Positions 32,847 through 44,937 of a DNA stretch of 64,000 nucleotides are shown here, one piece after another. The position numbers were made by a program, and so were the translations under genes. Below the pieces are notes generated by a model that did not search any database, had not been told where the DNA came from, and saw only the letters and a list, made by a program, of their open reading frames with translations. Source of the DNA: Mesostigma viride. Lineage: Eukaryota > Streptophyta > Mesostigmatophyceae > Mesostigmatales > Mesostigmataceae. Position 1 is the stretch's first letter, and each line of letters opens with the position of its first letter. The stretch is from NCBI GenBank assembly GCA_009746045.1, contig RPFO01000115.1:468258-532257 (forward strand), written 5' to 3'.

Positions 32847-33476
32847 CATGTCCCAAGGGCTACTCTAAAAAAAGAAGAAGCAGTATCAACGACAAGCTTT
32901 CTACTTTAGGACACAAGGATCCCTATACAAACACTCATACAAGAACAAACCCAGCATTCAACAAACCCATCACCAAATGATACAGTGGTCAGTCACACTC
33001 TGCAACACTAAACTTGAAGGATACAGCAACACTAGCAACCTACGCAAAATAAGCAAGATACTGTAACAGATACATGTGGTCCAGTTCCCAGATACGGGCT
33101 GACAGTTCCGCGAGGGCCGACAAGGTGTGCTACCAAGCTTTACGCAGAAAATCAGAAGAGAAAGGCGCGCACGATGACCGCGTCCAGACGCATTTCCCGG
33201 TATATCTCTTCAAGGTCTACTTGGAAACTTGGTAGCGAGGTATGGAGAGGCAATGCATAAAAAGCTCGGAAGCTAACGAGAGAAGGCAGGGTGGGGGGAA
33301 GAAGACAGGACGGGACGTTGGAGGAACGCATGAGACGGAGGGAGGGAGCGAGCAAGGGAGGGAGGGAGGGAGAAAAAAACGAGAGAGGGAAAGATTGCCA
33401 GACAAAAGATCGATTCGAAGAGGAAACTAAGTGTGCCGACATTACTGCGAGTAGAGAAAGCAGAATTTTTATTGCT
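32847..33476. other. MULE interior between the LINE and the right arm
   Basis: No gene is supported. Contains a purine-rich GGGAGGGAGGGAGGG tract near 33345-33372 that produces spurious Gly/Arg/Glu frames. Confidence 0.5.
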
Positions 33477-33734
33477 ATGGATCCCAGGGACGTCAAAGAC
33501 TGTTTGTCTCCTACTTTAGACAAATTAGGGTCCGATGATAATACTTTAGAACAACCATGGCATTCTCGTCGCCCAACTTCCCGGCTGCGCAATTGCCAGG
33601 CAATAGTCACTACTGCATCACAAAGAAACCAGATTTTTGCCACCTTCAAGCGTAAATTGCCAGCACCTTGGCAAAAATTATGCAATGATGCCAATTGCAT
33701 CCTTGACTGCGCTTGTAGTCAACAAAGAAATTAG
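33477..33734 (+). CDS. Small 85-aa ORF near the MULE right end, doubtful
   Basis: ATG at 33477 opens MDPRDVKDCLSPTLDKLGSD and ends CILDCACSQQRN just inside the inner inverted repeat. It has no recognisable motif and could be chance. Confidence 0.2.
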   Translation: MDPRDVKDCLSPTLDKLGSDDNTLEQPWHSRRPTSRLRNCQAIVTTASQRNQIFATFKRKLPAPWQKLCNDANCILDCACSQQRN

Positions 33735-33909
33735 CCAAGTCCTACAGTAATTGGCGCGGCAGGCCCTTTTTTCCCGCGTAACTCGTGTGCCGGTCCGGCG
33801 CGGCGTGGCCTGGGCAGGCGCGTCGGACTTAGTGCGGTGGTGTCCCGGAACGGGCCGCACTCACCCCCGCACTAGACTTTGTGTCATCAGAGCCAAATTA
33901 TGCGCTTCC
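33698..33909 (-). repeat. MULE right inverted repeat (inner and outer parts contiguous)
   Basis: Complement of 14036-14082 plus 15972-16138. The two blocks join at about 33862 without the 1.9-kb segment present on the left. Confidence 0.9.
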
Positions 33910-33918
33910 CTCCTGAAG
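33910..33918. repeat. Right target-site duplication of the giant MULE
   Basis: CTCCTGAAG, identical to 14027-14035. LINE ORF1 resumes at once with AAGCTTGAGGCC. Confidence 0.95.
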
Positions 33919-34578
33919 AAGCTTGAGGCCATCACCGCCCACACCGAGGCCCTGGCCACACAGGTCCCCAAGATAGCGGAGCAGACGGCCACCATTGCAT
34001 CCCAGCCACCCCCGCAGGATGCTGGCGACCTCCCGCCGCTCTCCTGTAGACGCGGACCTGCTGCGGTCAGCGACCGCCTCCACCACCGACGCCATCGCCA
34101 CAAAGCTCCAGGAGCTGGAGAACCACCGCCAGGCCCAGCAACGGGAGGTCACCGACCGCGCTCGCCGCGAGTGCCGAGTGGTGCTACGTCGCTTCCCCCA
34201 GAAGCCAGGCCGAGACGTCAACCTCTCTTGCTGACGAGCTCAAGAACCAGCTTCTTACCCTCATGGGCCTGGTAGGTGAGGTAGAACTGCGCGGGTGCCA
34301 CCACCTTCCCCACTCACGGGACAAGGCGGCTCCCCCACCAGTCCTGCTCACCTTCCCGGCCCTCCCCTGAGGATAAGCAGCGGTTCCTCTCTCGTCGCAA
34401 GCGGTTGCACGACCTCACCTGGACGCTGGATGACGACCTAACCCCCGCTCAGCAACAGCAGCGACGCCGGACCTGTGGCCGGAATACCTCCGCCATAAGC
34501 AGGACCCCCAGAAGCCCAAGGTGTACTGGAGGGGCGGGGACCTGATGATCAACCACAAGATGTGGACGCCCCCGCAGT
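33910..34578 (+). pseudogene. LINE ORF1, C-terminal half (element G)
   Basis: Continues ORF1 of element G after the MULE: KKLEAITAHTEALATQVPK, then frameshifts through segments matching the paralogue (LRRFPQKPG, RKRLHDLTWTLDDDLT, KVYWRGGDLMINHKMW), ending at TGGACGCCCCCGCAG. Compared with 37003-37670 (minus) it has several one-base indels, so it is dead. Confidence 0.8.
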
Positions 34579-35099
34579 GGGCTAGAATAGCAATAGCCCT
34601 AGCTTGTAACCATTGGCGTCACTGCCGCTAAGGCAGCCATGCCTAGAATGTTTGCCTAGCTGTGCCAACACACCTAGCTAGTCATGTGCCGCCAACGCAC
34701 GGTACACAACCAGCCATAGCCTTAGCCTAGTCATAGTACAGCCATGCTACGCCCTGGCTATGTTTAGGCCAGCCATGCCTATAATGGGACCCCCATGGAT
34801 GTTGCATTAAGAATTTCGCCATGCTATGCCATGCAGAAAGATGCTCTCTGTCGAGAAGCCATGTCCTAGCTCTTGTATAGCCATGATGACCTTCCTCCCC
34901 CGTGCGAGGATCCCCCCCTTAGGCGGGTTGAAACTGAGACAGCATGGTGGTGCGGGTGCCCTGGTGCACCTAGAGCACGGGTAGCTTACATTCCCACCCT
35001 TGCATGAAGTAGCCTAGGATGTATTAAAAGCCATATGCCCCTTCTCAGGGATATGTGCTACATTGACTCCCAACGGAGCGATGTTGATAATTAATTAAA

Positions 35100-35226
35100 G
35101 CAAACGCCCAGCTATATTTACCTATATACAGAGCCATGGCAAAGCTCTATACTACGATAAGACCAATGGAAACTCCTAACGGGAGGAACCTAACAGCCCT
35201 GCTGCACCGCAAAATCAGCCCGCGTA
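35100..35226. repeat. Dispersed repeat, inverted copy at 49268-49388
   Basis: TACGATAAGACCAATGGAAA, the CTCCTAACGGGAG hairpin and CAGCCCTGCTGCACCGCAAA recur in the opposite orientation at 49268-49388. The hairpin next to a short tandem tail resembles the LINE 3' ends, so it may be the tail of another element family. Confidence 0.65.
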
Positions 35227-35344
<118 letters not shown>

Positions 35345-35429
35345 CTTGCGTGTCATGCGCAAAGGCATGCCACGGAGTACTATGCTAATCTCAGTCATCA
35401 GAAAAATAATTACACAAAAGTAGTCCGCG

Positions 35430-35600
35430 TATATCAAAGAGACAACCAGCGCAGGCCAGAAATCGGGAGAATCCGGACCATGGTAGCTCGAGCCTGCCGT
35501 TATCTTTTCCGCGTTTTCGAGTCGTTCAGGATGATGAAGATGAATGGTGATGGAAATGTGTATCCTTGTGCATTGAAATTATGGCTGGCTTACGTGTTGA
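35430..35600 (+). repeat. Dispersed repeat R1, copy
   Basis: CAAAGAGACAACCAGCGCAG, GAATCCGGACCATGGTAGCT and CATTGAAATTATGGCTGGCT, as in the longest copy at 46876-47275. Truncated at about 35600. Confidence 0.8.
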
Positions 35601-35999
35601 TATATATAGCCCGACTATATATATCAAGGACTATATATATTCATTGAGAATGATAGATTACGGAGGTGAGAAGGACTATATATATGCTCAGAAACAGGAC
35701 CTGGTCCTTCCTGTGCTCACGTATGGGGCCGATCCGTCTGCCGGCCATCATTGCTTGAGCGCCTGCCCGCGGCCGGAGATATCGATGGCGGAGGTGGTGG
35801 TGGTCCTGGGTTTGGATTGATTAAACTCGAATCAACCCCGGCCTCCACCGTCTCTGACTCGTGACTAACATGAGTCACGAGTACGTTGCATGCACAGTAT
35901 GCCACGTCATGTGCCCCCATTCAGCCTAATTATTTTTTATAGACCATAGTAGTCCTGAACCAAGCATATGTAACCATATATTATGCGATGCCTTAGGAT

Positions 36000-36165
36000 T
36001 AGGAGACGTCCGTCCTATAGTCAGCAAAAGTTGGTGCGAGAGGTCCCCAGCTTCGATTCCATCCTGGATTCATTTGCAGATCGCGTTTTCCGCGGACCGG
36101 CACTGAACGCTGAATGGTTTTCACCTTAATTGCGGCGTGCCAAATCAGAATATATTAGGGCCCAC
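36000..36165 (+). mobile_element. tRNA-derived SINE-like repeat, copy 1
   Basis: GAGGTCCCCAGCTTCGATTC contains a B-box-like motif; the following GCAGATCGCGTTTTCCGCGG and ACCGGCACTGAACGC, then GCGGCGTGCCAAATCAGAA, match 61065-61175. Read by eye; the A box is unclear. Confidence 0.5.
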
Positions 36166-36581
36166 GTGGGGGTATAGTGTGTGGTCCCAGTGCTAGGCCC
36201 CCCTGCTCTATAAATAGCTCCCCCCTAAGGGGGGTAAGGTGAGTGTGCGCGGTGACACCCTTATCATAATGGATGATACTTAGACCCCCCTTTCCTCGAT
36301 GAGTTGACCCACGTTTTGTAGATAGATTTTTTCTAGTTAGGATGGGATTAATTAATTAATTAATTAATTAGGAACATAACTCCGTTGGGAGTATATGTAG
36401 CACATAGCCCTGAGAAGGGGCATATGAGCCTATAATACATTCTAAGCTACTTCCTGCAAGGGTGGGAATGTAAGCAACACTTGCTCTAGGTGCACCAGGG
36501 CACCCGCACCCTCATGGTCTATCACGCTATGCCCGGGTAAGGGGGGGAGCATGCCTGTGAGGGGGAAGATCATCATGGCTA

Positions 36582-38555
36582 TTAATTAATTAATTAATTA
36601 AACTCGTGCTCCCGTTGGGGAGTCACGGAGCACCGAAGTGCTTTTAATCCCTGTGTGTGCACTACAGGAGAAAGGGCAGAGACCCCCAGTCTCCTTCATG
36701 CCAAAGGCATGCCACAGCTGCAATCGGGCGCGGCTAGCTAAAAGGACAGGCTAACGATCCGGCAAACTGTGGGTGCAATAAGACCCATGTGAGCATGTCA
36801 TAGCAAGGAGCGTGGGCAAGTAATCTGAACATAGCCAGGGCGTAGCATGGCTGTACTAGAACTAGGCTAAGGCTATGGCTGGTTGTGTACCGTGCGTTGG
36901 CGGCACGTGACTAGGTTTGTTGGCACAGCTAGGCAAACATTCTAGGCATGGCTGCCTTAGCGACAGTGACTCCAATGGTTACAAGCTAGGGCTATTGCTA
37001 TTCTAGCCCGCTGGGGGCGTCCACATCTTGTGGTTGATCATCAGGTCCCCGCCCCTCCAGTACACCTTGGGCTTCTGGGGGTCCTGCTTATGGCGGAGGT
37101 ATTCCGGCCACAGGTCGCGTCGCTGCTGTTGCTGAGCGGGGGTTAGGTCGTCATCCAGCGTCCAGGTGAGGTCGTGCAACCGCTTGCGACGAGAGAGGAA
37201 CCGCTGCTTATCCTCAGGGGAGATGAAGGTGAGCAGGACTGGTGGGGTGGCCGCCTTGTCCCGTGAGTGGGGAAGGCGGTGGCACCCACGCAGTTCTACC
37301 TCACCTACCAGGCCCATGAGGGTAAGAAGCTGTTTCTTGATCTCGTCAGCAAGGGAGGTTGACGTCTCACCTGGCTTCTGGGGGAAGCGACGTAGCACCA
37401 CTCGGCACTCGCGGCGAGCGCGATCGGTGACCTCCCGTTGCTGGGCCTGGCGGTGGTCCTCCAGCTCCTGGAGCTTCGTGGCGATGGCGTCGGTGGTGGA
37501 GGCGGTCGCTGTCCGCAGCAGGTCCGCGTAGGAGAGCGGGAGGTCACCAGCATCCTGCCGGGGTGGCTGGGAGGCAATGGTGGCCGTCTGCTCCGCTAGC
37601 TTTGGGACCTGTGTGGCCAGGGCCTCGGTGTGGGCGGTGATGGCCTCAAGCTTCTTCATGAGCACGCCGCACTTGCCTTCCACCTGGTTAAGGCGAGAGA
37701 CAAGTGCAGCATGCGTTTCCGAAGCCTGCGCCGCGGTGTGTAGCGCCGTGAACTGTGGTTGTAGCTTGTGGACGACCTTGGTTTCCACGTTGGAGACCCG
37801 GGCCTCGACCGTGTTGAGCGTGGTGTTCAGCGAGGTCATCTTCTCGGCCAGCGGCCAGGTCACGTGCTCCTCCAGCACTGCGCGGATGTCATCCTTGCAG
37901 AGGGAGGAAGCCGATGGGGCTGCCGGCTGTGCGGGGGCTGGGGCGTTGAGTGCGTTCCAAAGTTCTCTGTGGATGGCGCCGAAGCTGCGCTGGTAGTAGC
38001 TGGTCAAGATAGACTCGCGTTGGCGGGATTCGGCACAGGTGTAGAGCCAGGACGTGTCGCGGTAGTCGATAGCCGCCCTCCCTCTCCAGGGCACAAAGAG
38101 CTTCCGCTCCTGTGTGAGGAACTGGAGAACTTCGACGACTTCCTGCGGCGACAGCTGCTGCCACTCGAGGAGGGAGAACATTCCGTCGCCGGGCAAGAAT
38201 TTGCTCCATTTGTGGCGATCGTGGCATGGTTTCTTGGGCTCAGGCGAGTCGCTTGGCGAGGGTTTGGCGGGTAAGCCTGGCGGCTGAACAATGGCGAGGG
38301 CGAGAGGGTTGGGCTGGGCGCTGGGAAGCTGTGCCAGCTCCTTTTCCAGCCCTCGTTTTGCTTTGGTAGTCGTCATAGCTGGTCACGTGCGTAACTTTGT
38401 CTATACTGCGTGGCAGCCGTAACCGTTTATACTGGCAAGTGCGTCTTAGAAAGGCGCATCGAATGCAAGTGGTCTGACCGAATTTGGGGCTCAGACGCAA
38501 AAGATCTGAACTCCGCCGTCAGCCATACCGCCGTCAGCCATTTTCGCGTCTAGCT
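36582..38555 (-). mobile_element. ORF1-only element F, complete, 1974 bp
   Basis: Flanked by a perfect 9-bp duplication TCATGGCTA (36573-36581, 38556-38564) inside element H. From the right: leader with ATGGCTGACGGCGG repeats, a GCCAGTATAAACGGTTACGG motif (38421-38440), ORF1 (37003-38376), a 3' UTR, hairpin CTCCCCAACGGGAG and a (TTAA)n tail. There is no endonuclease or RT, so it must depend on another element for movement. Confidence 0.85.
37003..38376 (-). CDS. LINE-type ORF1 protein (element F), 457 aa, intact
   Basis: Starts MTTTKAKRGLEKELAQLPS. A Pro-rich N-terminus (about 20-60) is followed by a conserved region WQQLSPQEVVEVLQFLTQER, a long coiled coil (EKMTSLNTTLNTVEARVSNV; LVSRLNQVEGKCGVLMKKLE, about 180-260), and an ORF1p RRM-like region (ECRVVLRRFPQKPGETS; EVELRGCHRLPHSRDKA; PVLLTFISPEDKQRFLSRRK). 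A C-terminal domain (LTPAQQQQRRDLWPEYLRHK; KVYWRGGDLMINHKMW) follows. Expected role: nucleic-acid chaperone in a retrotransposon RNP. It is the only gene in its element. Confidence 0.8.
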   Translation of the reverse strand: MTTTKAKRGLEKELAQLPSAQPNPLALAIVQPPGLPAKPSPSDSPEPKKPCHDRHKWSKFLPGDGMFSLLEWQQLSPQEVVEVLQFLTQERKLFVPWRGRAAIDYRDTSWLYTCAESRQRESILTSYYQRSFGAIHRELWNALNAPAPAQPAAPSASSLCKDDIRAVLEEHVTWPLAEKMTSLNTTLNTVEARVSNVETKVVHKLQPQFTALHTAAQASETHAALVSRLNQVEGKCGVLMKKLEAITAHTEALATQVPKLAEQTATIASQPPRQDAGDLPLSYADLLRTATASTTDAIATKLQELEDHRQAQQREVTDRARRECRVVLRRFPQKPGETSTSLADEIKKQLLTLMGLVGEVELRGCHRLPHSRDKAATPPVLLTFISPEDKQRFLSRRKRLHDLTWTLDDDLTPAQQQQRRDLWPEYLRHKQDPQKPKVYWRGGDLMINHKMWTPPAG

Positions 38556-38969
38556 TCATGGCTATACAAGAGCTATGGCATGGCTTCTCAGCAGAGAGTG
38601 ACTCCCTGCATGGGCACAACATTACTAAATAAGGCTAGGCATCGTCTGGAGTGTGGCACATCATAGGCACACATGTACATGATTAAATAAAGCGCAGGGC
38701 TTAGCTGAGATAGTGCCTCTAGGAGGCGTACATGTACATGGCCACGGTCTATCTATTCTGCACTACTACTGCTGTATTCCCCTAAGCTGGATGGGATACA
38801 TACACTAAAAATTGTAACTGCCCTGGGCAGCTGCTGGACCCATCAGCTGGTGCTAAAAATAACTGCATGGGTGTTTTCGTCGTTTTCGTCAGTCATGGCG
38901 CGGGAAAAATCTAGATCTCGGACGAATTCCGGACAATAATTTATGTAAAAATTTGGCGGGGCTCGCGGT

Positions 38970-39205
38970 GTTGTGCACGCCCTGATCAAACATGCTGTTT
39001 CCGGCCCCACCGTCTAGGTCATCTAGTCGCTCTACACGTAAGCCAGCCATAATTTCCATGCACAAGGATACACATTCCCATCACCATTCATCTTCATCAT
39101 CCTGAACGACTCGTACACGTGGACAAGATAACGGCAGGCTCGAGCTACCATGGTCCGGATTCTCCCGATTTCTGGCCTGCGCTGGTTGTCTCCTTGATGC
39201 TACGT
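38970..39205 (-). repeat. Dispersed repeat R1, copy
   Basis: Reverse-oriented copy running from GCCCTGATCAAACATGCTGT to GCGCTGGTTGTCTCCTTGAT; lacks the distal part of the longest copy. Confidence 0.8.
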
Positions 39206-39214
39206 CCTGGCTAT

Positions 39215-39450
39215 GATCAGGTTACTTGCCCACGCTTATTGTTATGATATGCTCACATGGGTCTTATTGCACCCACAGAGCTTGCCGGATCGTATATCGT
39301 GTCCGATTGCTACTGTGGCATGCCTCTGGCGTGAAGGAGAAAGGGGGTCTCTGCCCTTTCTTCCTATTGTGCACATGCAGGGATTAAAAGCCGCGGCACT
39401 CCGGTGCTCCGTGACTCCCCAACGGGAGCACGAGTTTAATTAATTAATTA
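39215..39450. repeat. F-type 3' UTR fragment with hairpin and (TTAA)n tail
   Basis: Plus-strand CGGTGCTCCGTGACTCCCCA, then ACGGGAGCACGAGTTTAATT and a TTAATTAATTAA tail, the same 3' end as element F. Upstream sequence matches its UTR (GCATGCCTCTGGCGTGAAGG). Confidence 0.65.
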
Positions 39451-39539
39451 ATGCTTACCCATCTTTTTAGGCATTTTAGGAATTGTATGCGACGTACACA
39501 TCATTCCAAAAAGCCATTTTTCCACCCTGAAAATTATTC

Positions 39540-40440
39540 TAGGATAGGCTAATGATTAGTTTGGCCTCAAATTTGGCACCAAGGTGCCTAATCAGATATC
39601 TTATGGTGGCATGTGGTCAAATAGTTTTTTGGGAGTCGGCAGCATGGTAACATGGTGACATTTGCTAGCATAAAAATACCGAATTTTCAGCACTTTCTGG
39701 CATGTATGCGTATATAATGACATCAAATGAACTCAGTTGGGCCTGGAACTTTGCACATGTTATAAACACATCCCATGCAGCATGCCCACAAAGTTTCAGG
39801 CTGGTTGGATCACAAAATGGTGACAGATGCTAGCATAAATACCCCCAAAATGCAGTTTTTCAGGGTTTTCCAAGGGTTTCATCACACATATGCATATATA
39901 ATGACACCAAATGAACTCAGTTGGGCGTGGAACTTTGCATATGTTCTAAACACATCCCATGCAGCATGCCCACAAAGTTTCAGGCTGGTTGGATGACAAA
40001 TTGGTGACAGATGCTAGCATAAACACCACAAAAATGCAGTTTTTCAGGGTTTTCCAAGGGTTTCATCACACATTTGCATTTATAATGACATCAAATGAAC
40101 TCAGTTGGACCTGGGACTTGGCACATGTTTGAAACACATCCCATGCAGCCTGCCCACAAAGCTTCAGGCTGGTTGGATGACAAACTGGTGACAAATGCTA
40201 GCATAAGTACCACAAAAATGCAGTTTTTCAGGGTTTTCCAAGGGTTTCATCACACATGTGCATATATAATGACATCAAATGAACTCAGTTGGACCTGGAA
40301 CTTGGCACATGTTCGAAACACATCCCATGCAGCCTGCCCACAAAGCTTCAGGCTGGTTGGATAACAAATTGGTGACAGATGCTAGCATAAATACCACAGA
40401 AAAAGCAGCTTTCTACTGTTCTTCCAAGGGTTTCATGGCA
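39540..40440. repeat. ~184-bp tandem repeat, about 4.5 copies
   Basis: Units start near 39709, 39891, 40076 and 40260 with TATAATGACATCAAATGAAC and include GCCCACAAAG(T/C)TTCAGGCTGG and GCAGTTTTTCAGGGTTTTCC. A more diverged unit precedes them (from about 39540). Copies differ by 5-10%. The frames across it are repeat artefacts. Confidence 0.9.
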
Positions 40441-40866
40441 ATCATTCCACCTTGGTGTACAGAAGGTTCCAAACAACACATCATTACATTATGCATCATA
40501 TTTACAATGCAGGAAGGCATACTTGGGGGCACATGCCTATAGTACAATGCATTAATAACACAGCTCTAGCCAGCTAGCTAGCTATATAGTGGCTAATGCC
40601 ACACCCGGGGGCACGTTCTCACGGCCCTGCATCCTTTTCCTTTTCTTCTTCTCTGCATCTGACAGGGGCCTGCCCCCCATCTTCTCATCCACCAGCCTGG
40701 TGAGCACCCTGACGTTGGTGACTTGCGTCAGCTACCCTACCCCCATGGCACGCTTGGCCTTACGCTTGGTGAAGGTGGAGGGGACCGTGGGTGCGACAGT
40801 TGGTCTGGGTTTTCATCACCCCCTTCCTCCAGTGCATGCGTGTGCTCCAACGCCTAAGCAGAGAAG

Positions 40867-41175
<309 letters not shown>

Positions 41176-41179
41176 GTCA

Positions 41180-41650
41180 TACCCTCCCTCCCTCCCTCCC
41201 TCCCTCCCTCCCTCCCTCCCTCCCTCCCTCCCTCCCTCCCTCCCTCCCTCCCTCCCTCCCTCCCTCCCTCTCCTCCCTCCCTCCCTCCCTCCCTCCCTCC
41301 TCCCTCCCTCCCTCCCTCCCTCCCTCCCTCCCTCCCTCCCTCCCTCCCTCCCTCCCTCCTCCCTCCCTCCCTCCCTCCCTCCCTCCCTCCCTCCCTCCCT
41401 CCCTCCCTCCCTCCCTCCCTCCCTCCCTCCCTCCCTCCCTCCCTCCCTCCCTCCCTCCCTCCCTCCCTCCCTCCCTCCCTCCCTCCTCCCTCCCTCCCTC
41501 CCTCCTCCCTCCCTCCCTCCCTCCCTCCCTCCCTCCCTCCCTCCCTCCCTCCTCCCTCCCTCCCTCCCTCCCTCCCTCCCTCCCTCCCTCCCTCCTCCCT
41601 CCCTCCCTCCCTCCCTCCCTCCCTCCCTCCCTCCCTCCCTCCCCCTCCCT
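41180..41650. repeat. (CCCT)n microsatellite, about 115 copies
   Basis: CCTC array with periodic loss of one base (CTCC units), so long Pro/Ser/Leu and Gly/Arg/Glu frames appear on both strands. Not coding. A strongly purine/pyrimidine-biased tract of 470 bp. Confidence 0.97.
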
Positions 41651-42660
41651 CATTCATACACCCGTTCATTCATGCATGCAGCCGCTCATCATTAACACGC
41701 CTCCGTTGGGAAACTCACGGGGTATGAACTATGAAACGGGCGGTAAGAAAGGAAGAAGGAGCCGCCTCCCCAACATGCCGCCCGGCAAAGGCAGCGATGG
41801 GCCGTCCAGGAGGGAAACACTGCGCTTTGCCTTGTACGCCGGGGTGCGCAGGCGACGTGCGGGCACTGTTGCGTGTAAATTTGCCTGCCCGCCCCAGTCC
41901 TTCTCGGAACGCCTCCCCAGAGCATGCCGTCATGGTAGGAGCTCTTTTCGCCCGTCGCCGGAAGCTTAAACCACAAGAATACGCCGGATAATGACCAGAA
42001 AATGGGGGGTTGTCGACGTTATAAACCAGTAGCTGTGGTTTTTCCCGCACCCCGAGCACACTCCGGACGGGGCCAGCAAGCCCCGCCCGCAGGATAAACA
42101 CCGGGCGATGTTGCTGCGCCCAAGGGAAGTCAAATAGCTGCAAGAAAAGACGTAAAAGCGATTAAAAGCACGACATGCAGTGTTGCCCCTGTCAGCGCTC
42201 CTATAATTCTCACTTTTTCGCGGAAGGGGCGTAAAAATCGGAAACGCAAAATTAAGGGAAATCCATCGCTGGGTTTCTTTGAAATGATGTTAGGAACTGG
42301 TATAATGTGTTCATGACAGCCGAGAGCATGTTTTTCCTGTCTGTGTTTTACCTTGCACACACACGGGTCGGGCCGGTTGGTGTGCAAAACGCCCGCCTGC
42401 TGCCCACGTGCCCTCGCTGCAGAAAAAAAAGAAACTGTTTTTCAGGTTTTTTAATGTACGATACTTTTCCTTATGTAATCAACGTCCGAACAAGCGAAAT
42501 AACGTCCAAAATGGTTGCGTAATCAGCTCGCAATAAATTTTCGCGTCACCATAGCCGTGCACACCGAATTTCAGTCAACATTGCACGCGCGCACCGAATT
42601 TCGTCAACTTTCGCGGGGGAATTACCGGGGTGTGCAAGGCGCGGCGCCGGACTGATGTGT
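41651..42660. other. No recognisable feature
   Basis: Mixed-composition sequence without convincing exons, conserved frames or repeats shared with other parts of the window. Confidence 0.4.
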
Positions 42661-42904
42661 ATGCCGCGCAGGCCTGCCAAAATCTGGAGAATCCGGACCA
42701 TGGTAGCCTGCAGTTCTCGATATCTGCTAATTCCACGTCCAGTTGTTCAGGATGATGGAGGAAGCTAAGTGTATATTGCAGACGTGACCGACTTCGGCAC
42801 GCTGCATGAAACCTATTGTGCACAAGCCGTGGGGCCCGGACTCATCGATCGAGGCGAGGTACGGGCATGCCATGTGATCAGTTTTGCCGTGGTCAGTTGA
42901 ATTG

Positions 42905-43370
42905 TACATATACGGAATCAAGGCTTTGTGCTGGTTGTCTCATTGTGATAATAATACTTTTGCCTAAAGTTGCACCGTGTGCAGTTCTTGGACGTTTGGA
43001 ATCAAGGCATGGCTAACGTGATGACTGACTAGCTAGACCTTTTCAGTGGTTTTCCATTTGCGGGTATTTCCTCGTAAATGGTGGGAGAGCGATCGCAGCA
43101 ATGGTGCTCACCACTAGACACTCCCGGCCAGTTAGGCTCGAAACACACGCCCTGATCAAGCATGCTGTTTCCGGCCCCACCGTCTAGGTCATCTAGTCGC
43201 TCTACACGTAAGCCAGCCATAATTTCCATGCACAAGGATACCATTTCCATCACCATTCATCTTCATCATCCTGAACGACTCGAACACGCGGACAAGATAA
43301 CGGCAGGCTCGAGCTACCATGGTCCGGATTCTCCCGATTTCTGGCCTGCGCTGGTTGTCTCCTTGATACA
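42905..43370 (-). repeat. Dispersed repeat R1, long copy
   Basis: Minus-strand copy of the ~395-bp repeat at 46876-47275 (shared from ACAACCAGCGCAGGCCAGAA through AACGTCCAAGAACTGCACAC, GGTGCAA). A second, shorter and diverged relative lies at 42660-42770. GCTGGTTGTCTC occurs near both ends of this copy (about 42922 and 43352). Confidence 0.8.
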
Positions 43371-44798
43371 TAATTGCTGTCATAATTATCTATATTGTGT
43401 CGTGAACACATAAACCTGATGCCCACCTACTTACCACGGGAAAGGAAACAGTTGAATTATTGTTCAATCAATGATTCGGTCTCCACTGAACCTTTGGTAG
43501 ACAAATATAGTGCCAAGTTGATGATAGAACTCGAGCAATCACGTTAGCCCTCTTCCGCTGGCATGGAAAGTGGCTCCAACTCACGAGCGGGTAGCTCATA
43601 ATTGGCGACAGGAACCTTGGCATAAAGGCCGGCAAGCACTCACGCGGCACAACGCAGCGTTTAAAATCCTGGTACCTGGCTTACCTAGGATGCAACCAAC
43701 CGTGCCCGGGAAACCGCGACATAGGTGAAGAACATCGGCGTGTCTGCCGGGACCGACTGGTGCATAAGAAAAAGCAAGCAATAAACGCTCCTCAATACGG
43801 ATAGAGCCAGGAAATCACCGCATATCTCCTTTCCAATGGATGTAAAGCTTAAGGCGCTACGACTTTGCCCCGAGTGACCTTGCCGCACCAACTCCAATCA
43901 TTCGGTCGCCCGTACCAGTCGTTGATAAGTAAATGAATTAATGCAAGGAAATTAATGCAGTATTTAAGGCCAAGGCCGCCAACCTAAACTCGGATTATCC
44001 CAAGGTCCAGGGACCTCCCAACAATTACCTGCGCTAAAAAAACTCTCTTGGTACAGTAATCGAGTTCCACGGTAAACCAGGTTGCCCTGGTCGTCTCCTC
44101 CAAGTCACACAGCAGCTAGACATGCGACGGGTTGGCGCTTTCGCTCCCCGGCTCCCGGGAAAGTGGTCTACCACCGGTGTACTTCAATCATATGACCAGC
44201 ACTTGCCAGCAGTGCTTGTCGGACTTGCAACAGCTTGCAACAGCTTGCAACAGCTTGCAACATCGACGACATTACTAACGCCACAGTTACTACTGGCAAG
44301 GTTGCGCAGTGCGACACAGCTGTGTGATAAAGATTGTTCCGCCAGGTTGCGCCCTCGTGCAGGGCAGCCGATGCTGTCCAATTCAGGACCGCGAATATGG
44401 TACACAAGTACACACGTCGCGTCGCGTATGTAGCCCTTGCATTAGCGTGAGCACCTGTCCGCACGCTGCGCCACGTGGTGCACATCGCTGCAGATGAGCT
44501 CCCGCTCGACGCTTCAGATGAGCTCAGCTGATGGCGATTCAGATGGCGATTCAAAAATTCTTGGAGTGGCTGTTTCGATGTCTTTGTTAGAAATCCGCTG
44601 ACGCCGTACGAGATCCTTACACGTTTCGTGTCATGCAGTGGAGACAGCGTATCGATTGGCTAAGGCCTAAGAGTGGAAATTCGGGGAAATGGGTATATTT
44701 TATTAGCCAATTATGGACCAAAGAGGTGAGAGGGGAAATGAGTATCAGCGAATCCTAATTAAGGTGGGCACACACACGCCACTAAGAGTGGAAATGAT
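43371..44798. other. Intergenic, no gene recognised
   Basis: Contains a fourfold CTTGCAACAG decamer repeat at 44224-44262. Otherwise no supported feature. Confidence 0.4.
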
Positions 44799-44892
44799 AC
44801 AGTACTGTTGTTGTTGTTGTTGTATCCCACGCCGCACATGGGCAGCAGAGAATCTATAGTGGCGGAGGGCGACACTACTGTACAGGCGTGGG

Positions 44893-44937
<45 letters not shown>

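Larger units (their letters stand above)
36349..38788 (-). mobile_element. 5'-truncated ORF1-only-type element H, split by element F
   Basis: Flanked by a perfect 9-bp duplication GGATGGGAT (36340-36348, 38789-38797). Minus-strand 3' UTR ends with GTGCTACATATACTCCCAAC, GGAG and an (AATT) tail. Its sequence after the stop matches that of element D at 52010-52440, reversed. Element F sits inside it at 36582-38555. Confidence 0.8.

Noticed and set aside
37768-38274. 168-aa plus-strand ORF
   Set aside because: Antisense of LINE ORF1 of element F.
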